Below are positions 15,846 through 23,579 of a stretch of 25,142 nucleotides of DNA, in pieces (the first letter of the stretch is position 1; each line of letters starts with the position of its first letter). A program made the translations under genes and the position numbers. Source of the stretch: CAZSLZ01 sp964607865 (GTDB taxonomy: Bacteria > Vulcanimicrobiota > JAJTBE01 > CAZSLZ01); NCBI GenBank assembly GCA_964607865.1, contig CAZSLZ010000034.1, forward strand, positions 1-25,142, read 5' to 3'. The notes beneath the pieces are model-generated. The model saw only the letters and a list, made by a program, of their open reading frames with translations. It ran no database searches and was not told the origin of the DNA.

Positions 15846-16877
15846 TCATGTTATCTGCTTCCGGTTACCTTTACCCCTGCCGAAAATACGATTAATTGTT
15901 TTTAAATATTTACTTATTTTTTCTCTGGTTTCTTCTGGAGTATCGAAAGAAAATTCGGCATTCTTTTTGGGATAGATTTCATAACATTTACGATATTGTG
16001 CCGGGGTCATATTGGGCATCACTACATTTGCTCCGGCGTTTAAACCCGATGTTCTGCCCTCCTCGCTTAAAGTTGCCAGGGCAGTGGTTGATGGAATATT
16101 TATATCCGGCATTAAAATTCTGGCCAACGCCAGCACTTTTAAAGTCATTGCCTGGGTATTGGGAACCAGTAGGTTGTTACCCGCAAAAAATTCTTTTCCT
16201 AATTCAGTGTCGGGGTGTGGGATGTAAGGGCCCAGGCCAACCATATCAATATCCATTTTTTTCATTAATAAAAGATCTTCAGCTATGCTTTCATAGGTTT
16301 GCCCTGGTATTCCTATCATTATGCCGGTGCCGGCCTCATAGCCCAGTTCCTTTAAATCATTCAGAATTTTTAAGCGGCGTGAAAGAGGGGAGCCGGGGTG
16401 AATGCGTTCAAATAAACCTGGAATTCCGGTTTCGAACCTCAATAAATACCGGTTGGCGCCAGCTTCTTTCCACTCTTTCAAAATTTCAAAACCAAATTCT
16501 CCCAGGCTCAAGGTAATGGCTAAATTAAATTTTTCCTTTATTTTTTTTATCAGGCCAGTTATTTTTTCTGGTAACAGGGCGCCTTCACCTGACTGAAGAA
16601 CAATTGTGCCAAAACCTGCATCCACAATTTTCTGGGTAGTTTCTAAAATTTCTTCAGGTTTCATTAAATATCGCTGTAAGTTTGTATTTTTTCTACTTAT
16701 TCCACAATAAAGACAACTGCGGGTGCAGATGTTGGAAAATTCCACCAAACCCCGGAGATGAATTTCATCGCCAACATACTTTTTTCTTAAACGATCTGCT
16801 TCGAAAAAAAGTTCATGCAAAATATTGACATCGTCGGTTTTTAAATAAGTAATCAGCTCGGTTTTAGTTAGTTTCAT
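15846..16877 (-). CDS. hydE: HydE, radical SAM maturase of [FeFe]-hydrogenase
   Basis: HydE is a radical S-adenosylmethionine enzyme that acts in building the dithiomethylamine-bridged diiron site of the H-cluster. The 343-residue length fits the family. The radical SAM cluster motif CxxxCxxC is Cys51, Cys55 and Cys58 (CTRSCLYC). The C-terminal segment GANVVMPNMTP is typical of HydE. The cysteines that bind a second, non-essential cluster in some HydE proteins are absent here: the region around YPKKNAEF has no Cys. AGGGAA precedes ATG 16877. It starts 6 nt after hydF2, so it is cotranscribed with the two hydF genes. Biotin synthase is the nearest alternative family, excluded by the context. 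The third maturase, hydG, is not in the window. Confidence 0.93.
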   Translation of the reverse strand: MKLTKTELITYLKTDDVNILHELFFEADRLRKKYVGDEIHLRGLVEFSNICTRSCLYCGISRKNTNLQRYLMKPEEILETTQKIVDAGFGTIVLQSGEGALLPEKITGLIKKIKEKFNLAITLSLGEFGFEILKEWKEAGANRYLLRFETGIPGLFERIHPGSPLSRRLKILNDLKELGYEAGTGIMIGIPGQTYESIAEDLLLMKKMDIDMVGLGPYIPHPDTELGKEFFAGNNLLVPNTQAMTLKVLALARILMPDINIPSTTALATLSEEGRTSGLNAGANVVMPNMTPAQYRKCYEIYPKKNAEFSFDTPEETREKISKYLKTINRIFGRGKGNRKQIT

Positions 16878-16883
16878 TTTTCC

Positions 16884-18083
16884 CTACTCGTCTTTAAATT
16901 TCAATATTCTGCTATTGCTTTCATTAAATACAGCCCTTAAAATATCATAATTGGTCATAGGTATGTTTTCTAGCCTGGCTTTTTCTATCTTGTCAAACAC
17001 ATATTCCTTGGTAACTTCCTCTTCGTTAAACAGAACAATAAAATCATTATCGTTAAAATGGCCGGGAAAATCCTTGCGGCCACAATAAATATACTTATGA
17101 TTTTGCCTGGTGAATTGTTCGATTTTCTCAGTTGTTTTTTGCATCTGATCTGTGGGTTTGTTCACAGATTTATGAGTAAAATCGGTAATATGAATATTCA
17201 GATTTGCCGATGACCCTGCAAGGTCTTTTGCTCCCTGAGTGAATCTGTGAAGATCTCCCCGGTATCTGGCAAAAATTGCAGGAATACTGGAAAAAATCAT
17301 TTCTCCATCCAGTTGATCTATTAAATTTTCCCATATTTTAGAATCAGCAATTACAACTTTCGGTTTTTGTTTCAGAGCTTTAAGAATCTTGCCCAGTTGG
17401 GATTCACCGGTAACCACGCATTGGGCATCGTTGTCAAGACAATCTCTGATAATGCGGTTATAGGCGATGGGTATTCTGGTTGCCGCTGCCTGGTAATCAT
17501 CGGGGGCTACCAATACCAGTATTTCCTTTTCCTGGAAAAGATCTCTTACAATGGGCCTGGCCTGATACCAATACGAGGGTAACTCATTTTCAATTACATT
17601 CATAAGTTGCGGGATATTTTTTCCCGTTTTGGCTGATATCAGGACATAATTAAGATTCCGGTTATTGAATTCTTCAATCTCTGAATAATCAGGTTCAATC
17701 GAATCAGTCTTGTTAATACAAACAACAAAAGGAATTTTTCTGATATTGAGTTGTTTCAATAATTCATCTTCGTCTTTATCCCATTTGCCCGGCGTGGTAA
17801 CAATAATGGCAAAGTCAATAGATTTCAGGATTTGCTTTGCCCGCCGGGTTCTTAATTCTCCCAGTTTACCTGTGTCATCCAGCCCTGCAGTATCTATTAC
17901 AAGAATGGGGCCCAGAAAATGGTGTTCCATAGATTTCTTTACCGGGTCTGTAGTTGTCCCCGGCTCTTCGGAAACAATGGCAGCTTCGTGCCGCACTAGC
18001 TGGTTGAAAACAGAAGATTTGCCCGCATTGCGTTTACCGAAAATTCCTATGTGTAATCTTAATTTATTGGCGGTTCTTTTCAT
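16884..18083 (-). CDS. HydF-like GTPase paralog lacking the iron-sulfur cluster ligands
   Basis: This 399-residue protein is a paralog of the adjacent HydF. The GTPase domain is intact: G1 GKRNAGKS (16-23), GTTTDPVKKS, DTAG in VIDTAGLDD, and NKTD. The dimerisation region also aligns. In the C-terminal domain every cluster ligand is gone. HydF1 has CIHH and HCGAC; here the aligned segments read DFTH and LFNEE, so the three Cys and the candidate His are Asp, Thr, Leu, Phe and Glu. The protein therefore should not hold the [4Fe-4S] cluster on which the diiron precursor is assembled. It may be a partner or regulator that forms hetero-oligomers with HydF1. The start is ATG 18083, chosen by GGAG at 18090-18093. 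It overlaps hydF1 by 20 nt and precedes hydE by 6 nt. Confidence 0.85.
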   Translation of the reverse strand: MKRTANKLRLHIGIFGKRNAGKSSVFNQLVRHEAAIVSEEPGTTTDPVKKSMEHHFLGPILVIDTAGLDDTGKLGELRTRRAKQILKSIDFAIIVTTPGKWDKDEDELLKQLNIRKIPFVVCINKTDSIEPDYSEIEEFNNRNLNYVLISAKTGKNIPQLMNVIENELPSYWYQARPIVRDLFQEKEILVLVAPDDYQAAATRIPIAYNRIIRDCLDNDAQCVVTGESQLGKILKALKQKPKVVIADSKIWENLIDQLDGEMIFSSIPAIFARYRGDLHRFTQGAKDLAGSSANLNIHITDFTHKSVNKPTDQMQKTTEKIEQFTRQNHKYIYCGRKDFPGHFNDNDFIVLFNEEEVTKEYVFDKIEKARLENIPMTNYDILRAVFNESNSRILKFKDE

Positions 18084-19320
18084 TTTCATCTCCGTTAAAA
18101 TATTTCTGAAGTTCAGGATAAACCTTAAAAAATGGTTTGATTGCCCTGGGTAAGACATTTCCCAGGTAAGCCAGAAGAACTCCGTAATTTGTTATGGCAA
18201 CTTTCTGTTTCTCAGCTTCTGTGATGCGATGCAATACCTGGCGACGGTTAAAAACGCAGGCGCCGCAGTGAACCACAAGTTTGTAACCCTGTAAATTGTC
18301 AGGATAATCCTTTCCCTGCAGAAATTCAAAAATCAGGTTTTTTCCCGTAAATCTCTGCAGTTTAGCAGGAATCTGAACTCTTCCTATATCATTGCCGATG
18401 GGGTGATGAATACATGCCTCGGCAATCAGTATCTTATCTCCGTCCTGTAAGTTGTCCACAGTTTTTACCCCCCTTATGTATGCAGGCAGGTCGCCCTTGT
18501 GCCTGGCAAAAAGGGTGGAATAAGAAGTCAAACTGCTCTCGGCAGGGGTTAGTTTTCCTACCAGTTCAAAAGCCTGGGAATCAGTGATTACCATATCGGG
18601 AGGGTGCATCAAACTTTCAATTGCATCATTGAGCTCGGTTTCTTTAACTACAATAGAAACCGCTCCGCAGTCCATGACTTCACGCACAGCTGCGACCTGG
18701 GGAAGAAGGATTCTACCCAGAGGCGCTTCAACATCAATAGGCATAACCTGCACAATTATATCACCCGGGTTAACCAGGTCTCTGAGTACAGGCGGCGCGT
18801 TTATCCACGAATCCGGCGCATTCTCAATAAGAAGATGCTTTAATGTGTCAATGCCGGTTTCTTTCAAGGCAGATACCCGGCAATAAGAGATGCCCTCTTT
18901 TTCCAACTGATGTATAATATTGGGATCAGGTTCTTGTTTGTCAGTTTTATTTATGGCAACAATTAATGGCGCTGAAGTCTTCTGAAAGAGCCTGAAAAGT
19001 TCTTCTTCGAAATCTCCCCACAAGCCGGGTTCAATGACAAGAATTCCCAGATCTGTTGATTCAATGGTTTGTCTGGTTTTGGTAACTCTCAATTTTCCCT
19101 GTTCGCCCACATCGTCAAGCCCTGCAGTGTCCATCAATAAAACCGGGCCAAGGGGTTCAATTTCAATCGATTTTTTTACAGGGTCTGTAGTGGTTCCCAT
19201 TTTTGGCGATACTATGGAAATGTTTTTTTCTGAAAGTTGATTCATTAACGATGATTTTCCTACATTTCGCCGCCCGAATATCCCTAAATGCAACCTTAAA
19301 CTGTTTGGGGTTTTCTGCAT
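18064..19320 (-). CDS. hydF: HydF, GTPase scaffold for [FeFe]-hydrogenase maturation
   Basis: HydF is the GTPase scaffold that receives the diiron subcluster made with HydE and HydG and delivers it to HydA. The 418-residue protein has an N-terminal GTPase domain: G1 GRRNVGKS (16-23), GTTTDPVKKS, DTAG in LMDTAGLDD, and NKTD. A dimerisation domain follows, then a C-terminal cluster domain. The ligand pattern is complete: Cys303-x-His305 and His351-Cys352-x-x-Cys355, close to the CxH...HCxxC signature of the family. The start ATG 19320 has AGGAG 6 nt upstream. It is the first gene of the leftward operon hydF-hydF2-hydE and faces the hydrogenase structural genes across a divergent spacer. Confidence 0.94.
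   Translation of the reverse strand: MQKTPNSLRLHLGIFGRRNVGKSSLMNQLSEKNISIVSPKMGTTTDPVKKSIEIEPLGPVLLMDTAGLDDVGEQGKLRVTKTRQTIESTDLGILVIEPGLWGDFEEELFRLFQKTSAPLIVAINKTDKQEPDPNIIHQLEKEGISYCRVSALKETGIDTLKHLLIENAPDSWINAPPVLRDLVNPGDIIVQVMPIDVEAPLGRILLPQVAAVREVMDCGAVSIVVKETELNDAIESLMHPPDMVITDSQAFELVGKLTPAESSLTSYSTLFARHKGDLPAYIRGVKTVDNLQDGDKILIAEACIHHPIGNDIGRVQIPAKLQRFTGKNLIFEFLQGKDYPDNLQGYKLVVHCGACVFNRRQVLHRITEAEKQKVAITNYGVLLAYLGNVLPRAIKPFFKVYPELQKYFNGDENEKNRQ
18090..18093 (-). promoter_or_regulatory. Ribosome binding site deciding the HydF paralog start
   Basis: GGAG on the minus strand lies directly against the ATG at 18089 but 6 nt before the ATG at 18083. The spacing rules out the first ATG and longer in-frame extensions, and places the start where the paralog aligns with HydF1. 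Confidence 0.65.
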
Positions 19321-19656
19321 GTTTTTCTCCTGGCTTTTTTCTGTATATTACTTGTTTAAACACAATTCTCCTATTTTTTTAGAACAGAAAGTTGAAATAA
19401 AAATTCCCTGATTTTAAAAAAAATAAAATTGATAAAAACCATGGAAGGAAATGAATGAAGGAAATGTAATATAGTTGTAACAATCGCTGGTATTGTTCTG
19501 AGAAAGAATGTGAATTTTTTCTCTATCTATATATTATTTTTTGAATTAAATTGTTCTTTTATAAGATTTATCAATATTTGAAAGGCAGGTGAACCAGGTA
19601 GTTTTTAAATAAATTGTTTTATTAATTAATATTAAATAAATTGTAAGGAGACTGAT
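19321..19656. promoter_or_regulatory. Divergent AT-rich intergenic region between hydF and hydrogenase operons
   Basis: This 336-nt spacer must hold the promoters for both the leftward maturation operon and the rightward hydrogenase operon. I see no gene in it. Visible elements are a perfect 10-bp palindrome TGTTTAAACA at 19353-19362, and GAAGGAAATG twice, 13 nt apart, at about 19444-19466. Stretches of near-pure AT lie close to the hydrogenase start. AAGGAG at 19644-19649 is its ribosome site. TATAAG at 19560-19565 could be a -10 box, but no -35 box stands at the right distance, so I do not assign promoters. Confidence 0.45.
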
Positions 19657-21357
19657 ATGCCGACATTAGAAAGGGAAAAAGTCAGAAAAGAAGTTGAAGA
19701 GTTAGGCAAAAAGTATGGAAGTTCCAGGCCTGCTCTGTTACCCATGCTTCATACGCTTCAGGAAAAATACGGAAGTATTTCTAATGAAATGATGCAGGAT
19801 GTTGCTAAAAAACTCAATATTAGCCCTATTGAGGTTTACAGCACAATGTCTTTCTATCATTTCTTTAAAACCGAGCCCAAGGGTAAGTATGTTATTTACC
19901 TGTGCAAAAGCATGTCTTGCGACATGGTTAATAAGGATCGTTTAGCTCGGCAGTTTGAAAATGAACTGGATATCAAATTCGGAGAAACCACCAAAGATGG
20001 CATGTTCTCTCTGGAATATGCCAGTTGTCTCGGAATGTGTGACCAGGGCCCTGCTGTTTTAATAAATAACAAAGTGTTCACAAAGGTTAAACCTCAGAAT
20101 GTAACCGAATTAATTGATCTTTGTAAACAAAACAAGCTTAGCAAGGTCAAAAGTTCCGAAAATGTGGAAAAAAGCGTCAGGGAAAAAGGCCCCATCCTTT
20201 CAGGTTCAGAAAAACCGGGCTCAGCTTTGAAAAAAGCTCTGGAAATGTCTAGGGCTGACCTTATTGAAGAAATTAAAAAATCAGGTTTAAAAGGCCGTGG
20301 AGGCGCAGGTTTCCCAACGGGAATAAAATGGCAGATAGCCGCAGCTTCCAAAGGCGAAGAAAAATATGTGGTCTGCAATGCCGATGAAGGCGAACCCGGA
20401 ACCTTTAAAGACAGGCTCTTATTATCCGATTATGCCAACCTGGTTTTTGAAGGTATGACCATAGCTGGCTATGCCATAGGGGCAAAGAACGGTATTCTCT
20501 ATTTAAGAGCTGAATATAAATATATGCTGTCAGATTTGGAAAAAACTCTGGGCAAAAGAAAAGCTGATGGTTTATTGGGCCATGGCGTTGCCGGTAAAGA
20601 TGGCTTCGATTTCGATATTGAAATAAGGCTTGGCGCCGGCGCTTACGTTTGCGGAGAAGAAACCGCCCTTATTGAGTCCCTGGAAGGAAAACGGGGAGAA
20701 CCCAGAGACAGGCCTCCTTTCCCCGTGGTTGTGGGATACAACGGATTCCCCACCGCCGTCAACAATGTGGAAACCTTCGTAGATGCAGCTCTGATTCTGG
20801 AAAAAGGCGCTGACTGGTTCTCTAAATACGGAACCGAGAAAACCCCTGGTATGAAATTATTCAGCGTTTCTGGCGACTGTAAAAACCCTGGAGTCTATGA
20901 ATTTCCAATGGGAATTACGGTGAAGGAATTATTGGCAAAAGTGGGCGGAAGCGATGCCAAAGCTGTCCAGGTAGGCGGAGCTTCAGGTTCCTGTGTGCCT
21001 GCAAAAGATTTTGACAGAAAAATCACCTATGAAGATGTAGCCACCGGCGGTTCAATCATTGTTTTTGGCCCTGAAAGAGACATGTTGGAAGTGGCTGAGA
21101 ACTTCATGGAATTTTTCGTGGAAGAATCATGTGGCCAGTGTTTCCTTTGCAGAAAAGGCAACGTAAAATTGTTGGACGGTATTGAAAAACTTAAAAACGG
21201 AGAATGCTCGAATCAGCATCTGGAATATCTCAAAGATCTGGCCAGATCAATGCAGAAAGCTTCCAAATGCGGCCTGGGACAGACCTCGTCCAACGCATTT
21301 GTGTCAATACTGGAAAACTTCACTGATGAGATTCTGGGCAGAGTACCCTGTAAGTAA
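19657..21357 (+). CDS. hydB: NADH-linked [FeFe]-hydrogenase flavin subunit, NuoE-NuoF fusion (HydC-HydB)
   Basis: This 566-residue subunit exchanges electrons between NAD(H) and the hydrogenase. Residues about 1-155 are a NuoE/HydC-type thioredoxin-fold [2Fe-2S] domain with ligands Cys83, Cys88, Cys124 and Cys128. Residues about 175-560 are NuoF/HydB: GRGGAGFPTG (213-222) and NADEGEPGTF for NADH and FMN binding, then a [4Fe-4S] site at Cys492, Cys495, Cys498 and Cys538. In trimeric hydrogenases these are usually two proteins. The protein stops after the NuoF cluster domain, so the C-terminal two-cluster ferredoxin-like domain of bifurcating HydB is missing. AAGGAG precedes the ATG. It is followed 15 nt later by hydA. 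It is probably cytoplasmic, with no signal peptide. A role as a Complex I or formate dehydrogenase subunit is excluded by the hydA neighbour. Confidence 0.9.
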   Translation: MPTLEREKVRKEVEELGKKYGSSRPALLPMLHTLQEKYGSISNEMMQDVAKKLNISPIEVYSTMSFYHFFKTEPKGKYVIYLCKSMSCDMVNKDRLARQFENELDIKFGETTKDGMFSLEYASCLGMCDQGPAVLINNKVFTKVKPQNVTELIDLCKQNKLSKVKSSENVEKSVREKGPILSGSEKPGSALKKALEMSRADLIEEIKKSGLKGRGGAGFPTGIKWQIAAASKGEEKYVVCNADEGEPGTFKDRLLLSDYANLVFEGMTIAGYAIGAKNGILYLRAEYKYMLSDLEKTLGKRKADGLLGHGVAGKDGFDFDIEIRLGAGAYVCGEETALIESLEGKRGEPRDRPPFPVVVGYNGFPTAVNNVETFVDAALILEKGADWFSKYGTEKTPGMKLFSVSGDCKNPGVYEFPMGITVKELLAKVGGSDAKAVQVGGASGSCVPAKDFDRKITYEDVATGGSIIVFGPERDMLEVAENFMEFFVEESCGQCFLCRKGNVKLLDGIEKLKNGECSNQHLEYLKDLARSMQKASKCGLGQTSSNAFVSILENFTDEILGRVPCK

Positions 21358-21372
21358 AGTTAGGAGGAAATA

Positions 21373-23202
21373 ATGTCAAATACTAATACCGCAACCAAAG
21401 AAAATGAAGTTAAAAAAATGATTAAAATTGAAATAGACGGCAGAGAAGTTGAAGTCCCCGAAGGAAGTACTGTTCTGGATGCTGCCAGAAAAATCGGAAT
21501 AAACATTCCTACACTTTGCTATCATAAAGATCTGGGACTGGCAGGCGCCTGCAGAATGTGCGTGGTGGAAATCGAAGGACAGAGAAACCTTCAAACCTCC
21601 TGCACATATCCAGCCAGCCCCGGCCTGAAGGTGAAAACCTGGTCTCCCGAGATTCGTCATGCCAGAAAAAATATCTTGTCATTGCTGCTCAGCGAGCACT
21701 ATGGTGATTGTACAACCTGTATAAAATCCAGCTCATGTGAACTTTCAGCTTTAAGTGAAGAATATGGTATCGACAAAAAGATTTTTGGCGAATGGAAACT
21801 TCCTGTTCACGATATCATCAAGGACAGCCCCATCGTCAGAGATATGAATAAATGTATCGGGTGTTTCCGTTGCATAAGAACCTGCCAGGAATTACAAAAT
21901 GTGGGAGCCATCGGAATAAAGGGCAGAAGCAATGAAGTGGAAGTTGTTACTTTTATGGATAAACCCATGATGGATGCCCTCTGTGTTGCCTGCGGACAGT
22001 GCATACTTCGTTGCCCTACCGGCGCCCTTACTGAAAGAGATGATACCGATGACGTATGGAAGGCAATCGAAGACCCCACTAAACATGTGGTCATTCAAAC
22101 TGCTCCCGCGCCACGGGCAGCCATTGGCGAAGAGTTCGGCCTTAAACCAGGAACCACGGTTACAAAACAGCTGAATACAGCTTTAAAAAGAATGGGCTTC
22201 GATAAAGTTTTTGATACCAACTTTACCGCTGACCTTACAATTATGGAAGAAGGAACCGAGTTACTTCTTCGTTTGAAGAAGGCCCTGGTTGAGAAGAAAG
22301 ATGTAGCTTTGCCTCAGATCACTTCTTGTTCGCCGGGTTGGATTAAATTTGCCGAACAATTCGGAAATGAATTGTTGCAGCATCTTTCAACCTGTAAGAG
22401 CCCTCAGCAGATGTTTGGAGCAATTGTAAAAACTTATTATGCTCAAAAAGCTGGCGTAGATCCGAAAAACATAGTAAGTGTTTCACTTATGCCTTGTACC
22501 GCCAAGAAGTATGAATGTGAAAGGCCCGAGATGACCGATTCCGGATATCAGGATGTTGACTATGTTCTGACCACCCGTGAATTAGCAAGAATGATAAAAG
22601 CAACCGGCCTGGATCTGCCTAACCTGCCCAAGAGTGATTTTGATGATCCCGTGGGCCTGGGTTCCGGCGCTGGTATTATATTCGGAGCCACCGGCGGTGT
22701 TATGGAAGCTGCCATAAGGACAGCTTATGAAATTGTCACTGGCGAAGAAGTACCTTTTAAAAACCTGGAGGTGGAACCGGTCCGGGGTATGGAAGGTGTC
22801 AGAACCGCTGAAGTTCCTGTTACTCACGCTGTGGATGACTGGAAATTCCTGGAAGGCGCTACCCTGAAGGTAATGATTGCCCACGGGCTTTCCAATGCCA
22901 GGTGGGTTCTGGAGCAGTTGGCAGAAGGCAAACTGAAGGATTACCACTTCATCGAAATTATGTGTTGTCCCGGCGGCTGCCTCAGCGGTGGCGGACAGCC
23001 TATTCCCACCAACCTGGAAATCCGTGAGGCCAGAGCCAAAGCTATCTACAACGAAGATAGAAGTATGACTTATAGAAAGTCTCATGATAACCCGGTTGTG
23101 AAGAAAATCTATGAGGAATTCCTTACGGAAGGCCCCTGTGGACACAAGAGCCATGAGCTTCTCCACACCGATTATACTGAAAGAGGAAATGCTGTTTGTT
23201 AG
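21373..23202 (+). CDS. hydA: [FeFe]-hydrogenase catalytic subunit HydA
   Basis: HydA reduces protons to H2 or oxidises H2 at the H-cluster. The 609-residue protein has, in order, a [2Fe-2S] domain (Cys49, Cys60, Cys63, Cys77), a His-ligated cluster (His109, Cys113, Cys116, Cys122), two [4Fe-4S] clusters (Cys161/164/167/171 and Cys204/207/210/214), and the H-domain. The H-cluster motifs are L1 TSCSPGW (317-323), L2 MPCTAKKYE with Cys375, and L3 EIMCCPGGC with Cys532 and Cys536. L1 differs from the common TSCCPxW by one Ser (Ser320). The small-subunit-like C-terminus ends with LLHTDY. A strong AGGAGG at 21362-21367 precedes the ATG. The protein pairs with the NuoEF fusion as an NAD-linked cytoplasmic hydrogenase and needs the HydE/HydF maturases encoded divergently. 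A terminator follows. Confidence 0.95.
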   Translation: MSNTNTATKENEVKKMIKIEIDGREVEVPEGSTVLDAARKIGINIPTLCYHKDLGLAGACRMCVVEIEGQRNLQTSCTYPASPGLKVKTWSPEIRHARKNILSLLLSEHYGDCTTCIKSSSCELSALSEEYGIDKKIFGEWKLPVHDIIKDSPIVRDMNKCIGCFRCIRTCQELQNVGAIGIKGRSNEVEVVTFMDKPMMDALCVACGQCILRCPTGALTERDDTDDVWKAIEDPTKHVVIQTAPAPRAAIGEEFGLKPGTTVTKQLNTALKRMGFDKVFDTNFTADLTIMEEGTELLLRLKKALVEKKDVALPQITSCSPGWIKFAEQFGNELLQHLSTCKSPQQMFGAIVKTYYAQKAGVDPKNIVSVSLMPCTAKKYECERPEMTDSGYQDVDYVLTTRELARMIKATGLDLPNLPKSDFDDPVGLGSGAGIIFGATGGVMEAAIRTAYEIVTGEEVPFKNLEVEPVRGMEGVRTAEVPVTHAVDDWKFLEGATLKVMIAHGLSNARWVLEQLAEGKLKDYHFIEIMCCPGGCLSGGGQPIPTNLEIREARAKAIYNEDRSMTYRKSHDNPVVKKIYEEFLTEGPCGHKSHELLHTDYTERGNAVC

Positions 23203-23220
23203 CTTAACCTGAAATATGCA

Positions 23221-23258
23221 AAACAGAAGGCAGATCGATAGATCTGCCTTCTTTGTTT
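23221..23258 (+). terminator. Intrinsic terminator after hydA
   Basis: An 11-bp perfect stem, GAAGGCAGATC (226-236 of the 23000s) with GATCTGCCTTC, closes a GATA loop and is followed by TTTGTTT. It sits 18 nt after the hydA stop, ending the hydrogenase operon. Flanking AAACA and TGTTT extend it and may allow weak function on the other strand. Confidence 0.92.
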
Positions 23259-23426
23259 GAACTTAATATAAGAGAAACTGTTACAAAAACAAAGAGCTTA
23301 AACAGTAGTTTCGCATATTGGATGGAAAAGTGGAAAAAATCAAAGAAAATAGCTAACAGTCTGGCAATTTGGAGGAAATTCATCCGAATTAGTAAATTGT
23401 ACCTTTAAAAATTGATTGGAGTTCTT

Positions 23427-23570
23427 ATGGAAATTCTTGCTTTTTGCCCTTCCTGTAACAAATTATGCAATATTGAAGAAAGTGCAGACGAAAACTTTAA
23501 ATATTTTAAGTGCACAAGTTGCAGTTTTGAATGGAAAATTCCCATTTCAGATTTTAACTGGCTTTATTAG
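23427..23570 (+). CDS. 47-residue zinc-ribbon microprotein
   Basis: This small open frame encodes MEILAFCPSC at its start and has two CxxC pairs, Cys7/Cys10 and Cys29/Cys32, with a further Cys14. The pairs are 19 residues apart, which fits a minimal zinc ribbon. The tail is hydrophobic and aromatic (SFEWKIPISDFNWLY). GGAG stands 5 nt before the ATG. The stop is 9 nt before the following hydrolase start, and the hydrolase ribosome site AGGTGA follows the stop immediately, so the two are cotranscribed. I do not recognise a named family. The sequence before it (23259-23426) shows no other gene and may hold a promoter. Confidence 0.65.
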   Translation: MEILAFCPSCNKLCNIEESADENFKYFKCTSCSFEWKIPISDFNWLY

Positions 23571-23579
23571 AGGTGAACC

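Noticed and set aside
14830..16516. Plus-strand open frames opposite the DUF6602-like gene and hydE (up to 206 residues)
   Set aside because: hydE motifs on the minus strand are unambiguous, and the plus-strand translations have no domain or ribosome site.
16884..18083. HydF paralog as a pseudogene
   Set aside because: The frame is full length with intact GTPase motifs, a good ribosome site and overlapping gene order; only the cluster ligands are changed.
18084..18158. Longer N-terminus for the HydF paralog
   Set aside because: The extra 25 residues lie within the hydF1 coding end, do not align with HydF, and the GGAG site sets the start at 18083.
19541..19565. Promoter TTGAAT with TATAAG
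   Set aside because: The spacer is only 13 nt and the surrounding DNA is so AT-rich that such matches are expected by chance.
23322..23408. 28-residue open frame after the hydA terminator
   Set aside because: It has no ribosome site, is rich in Lys/Ile as random AT-rich DNA would be, and has no motif.
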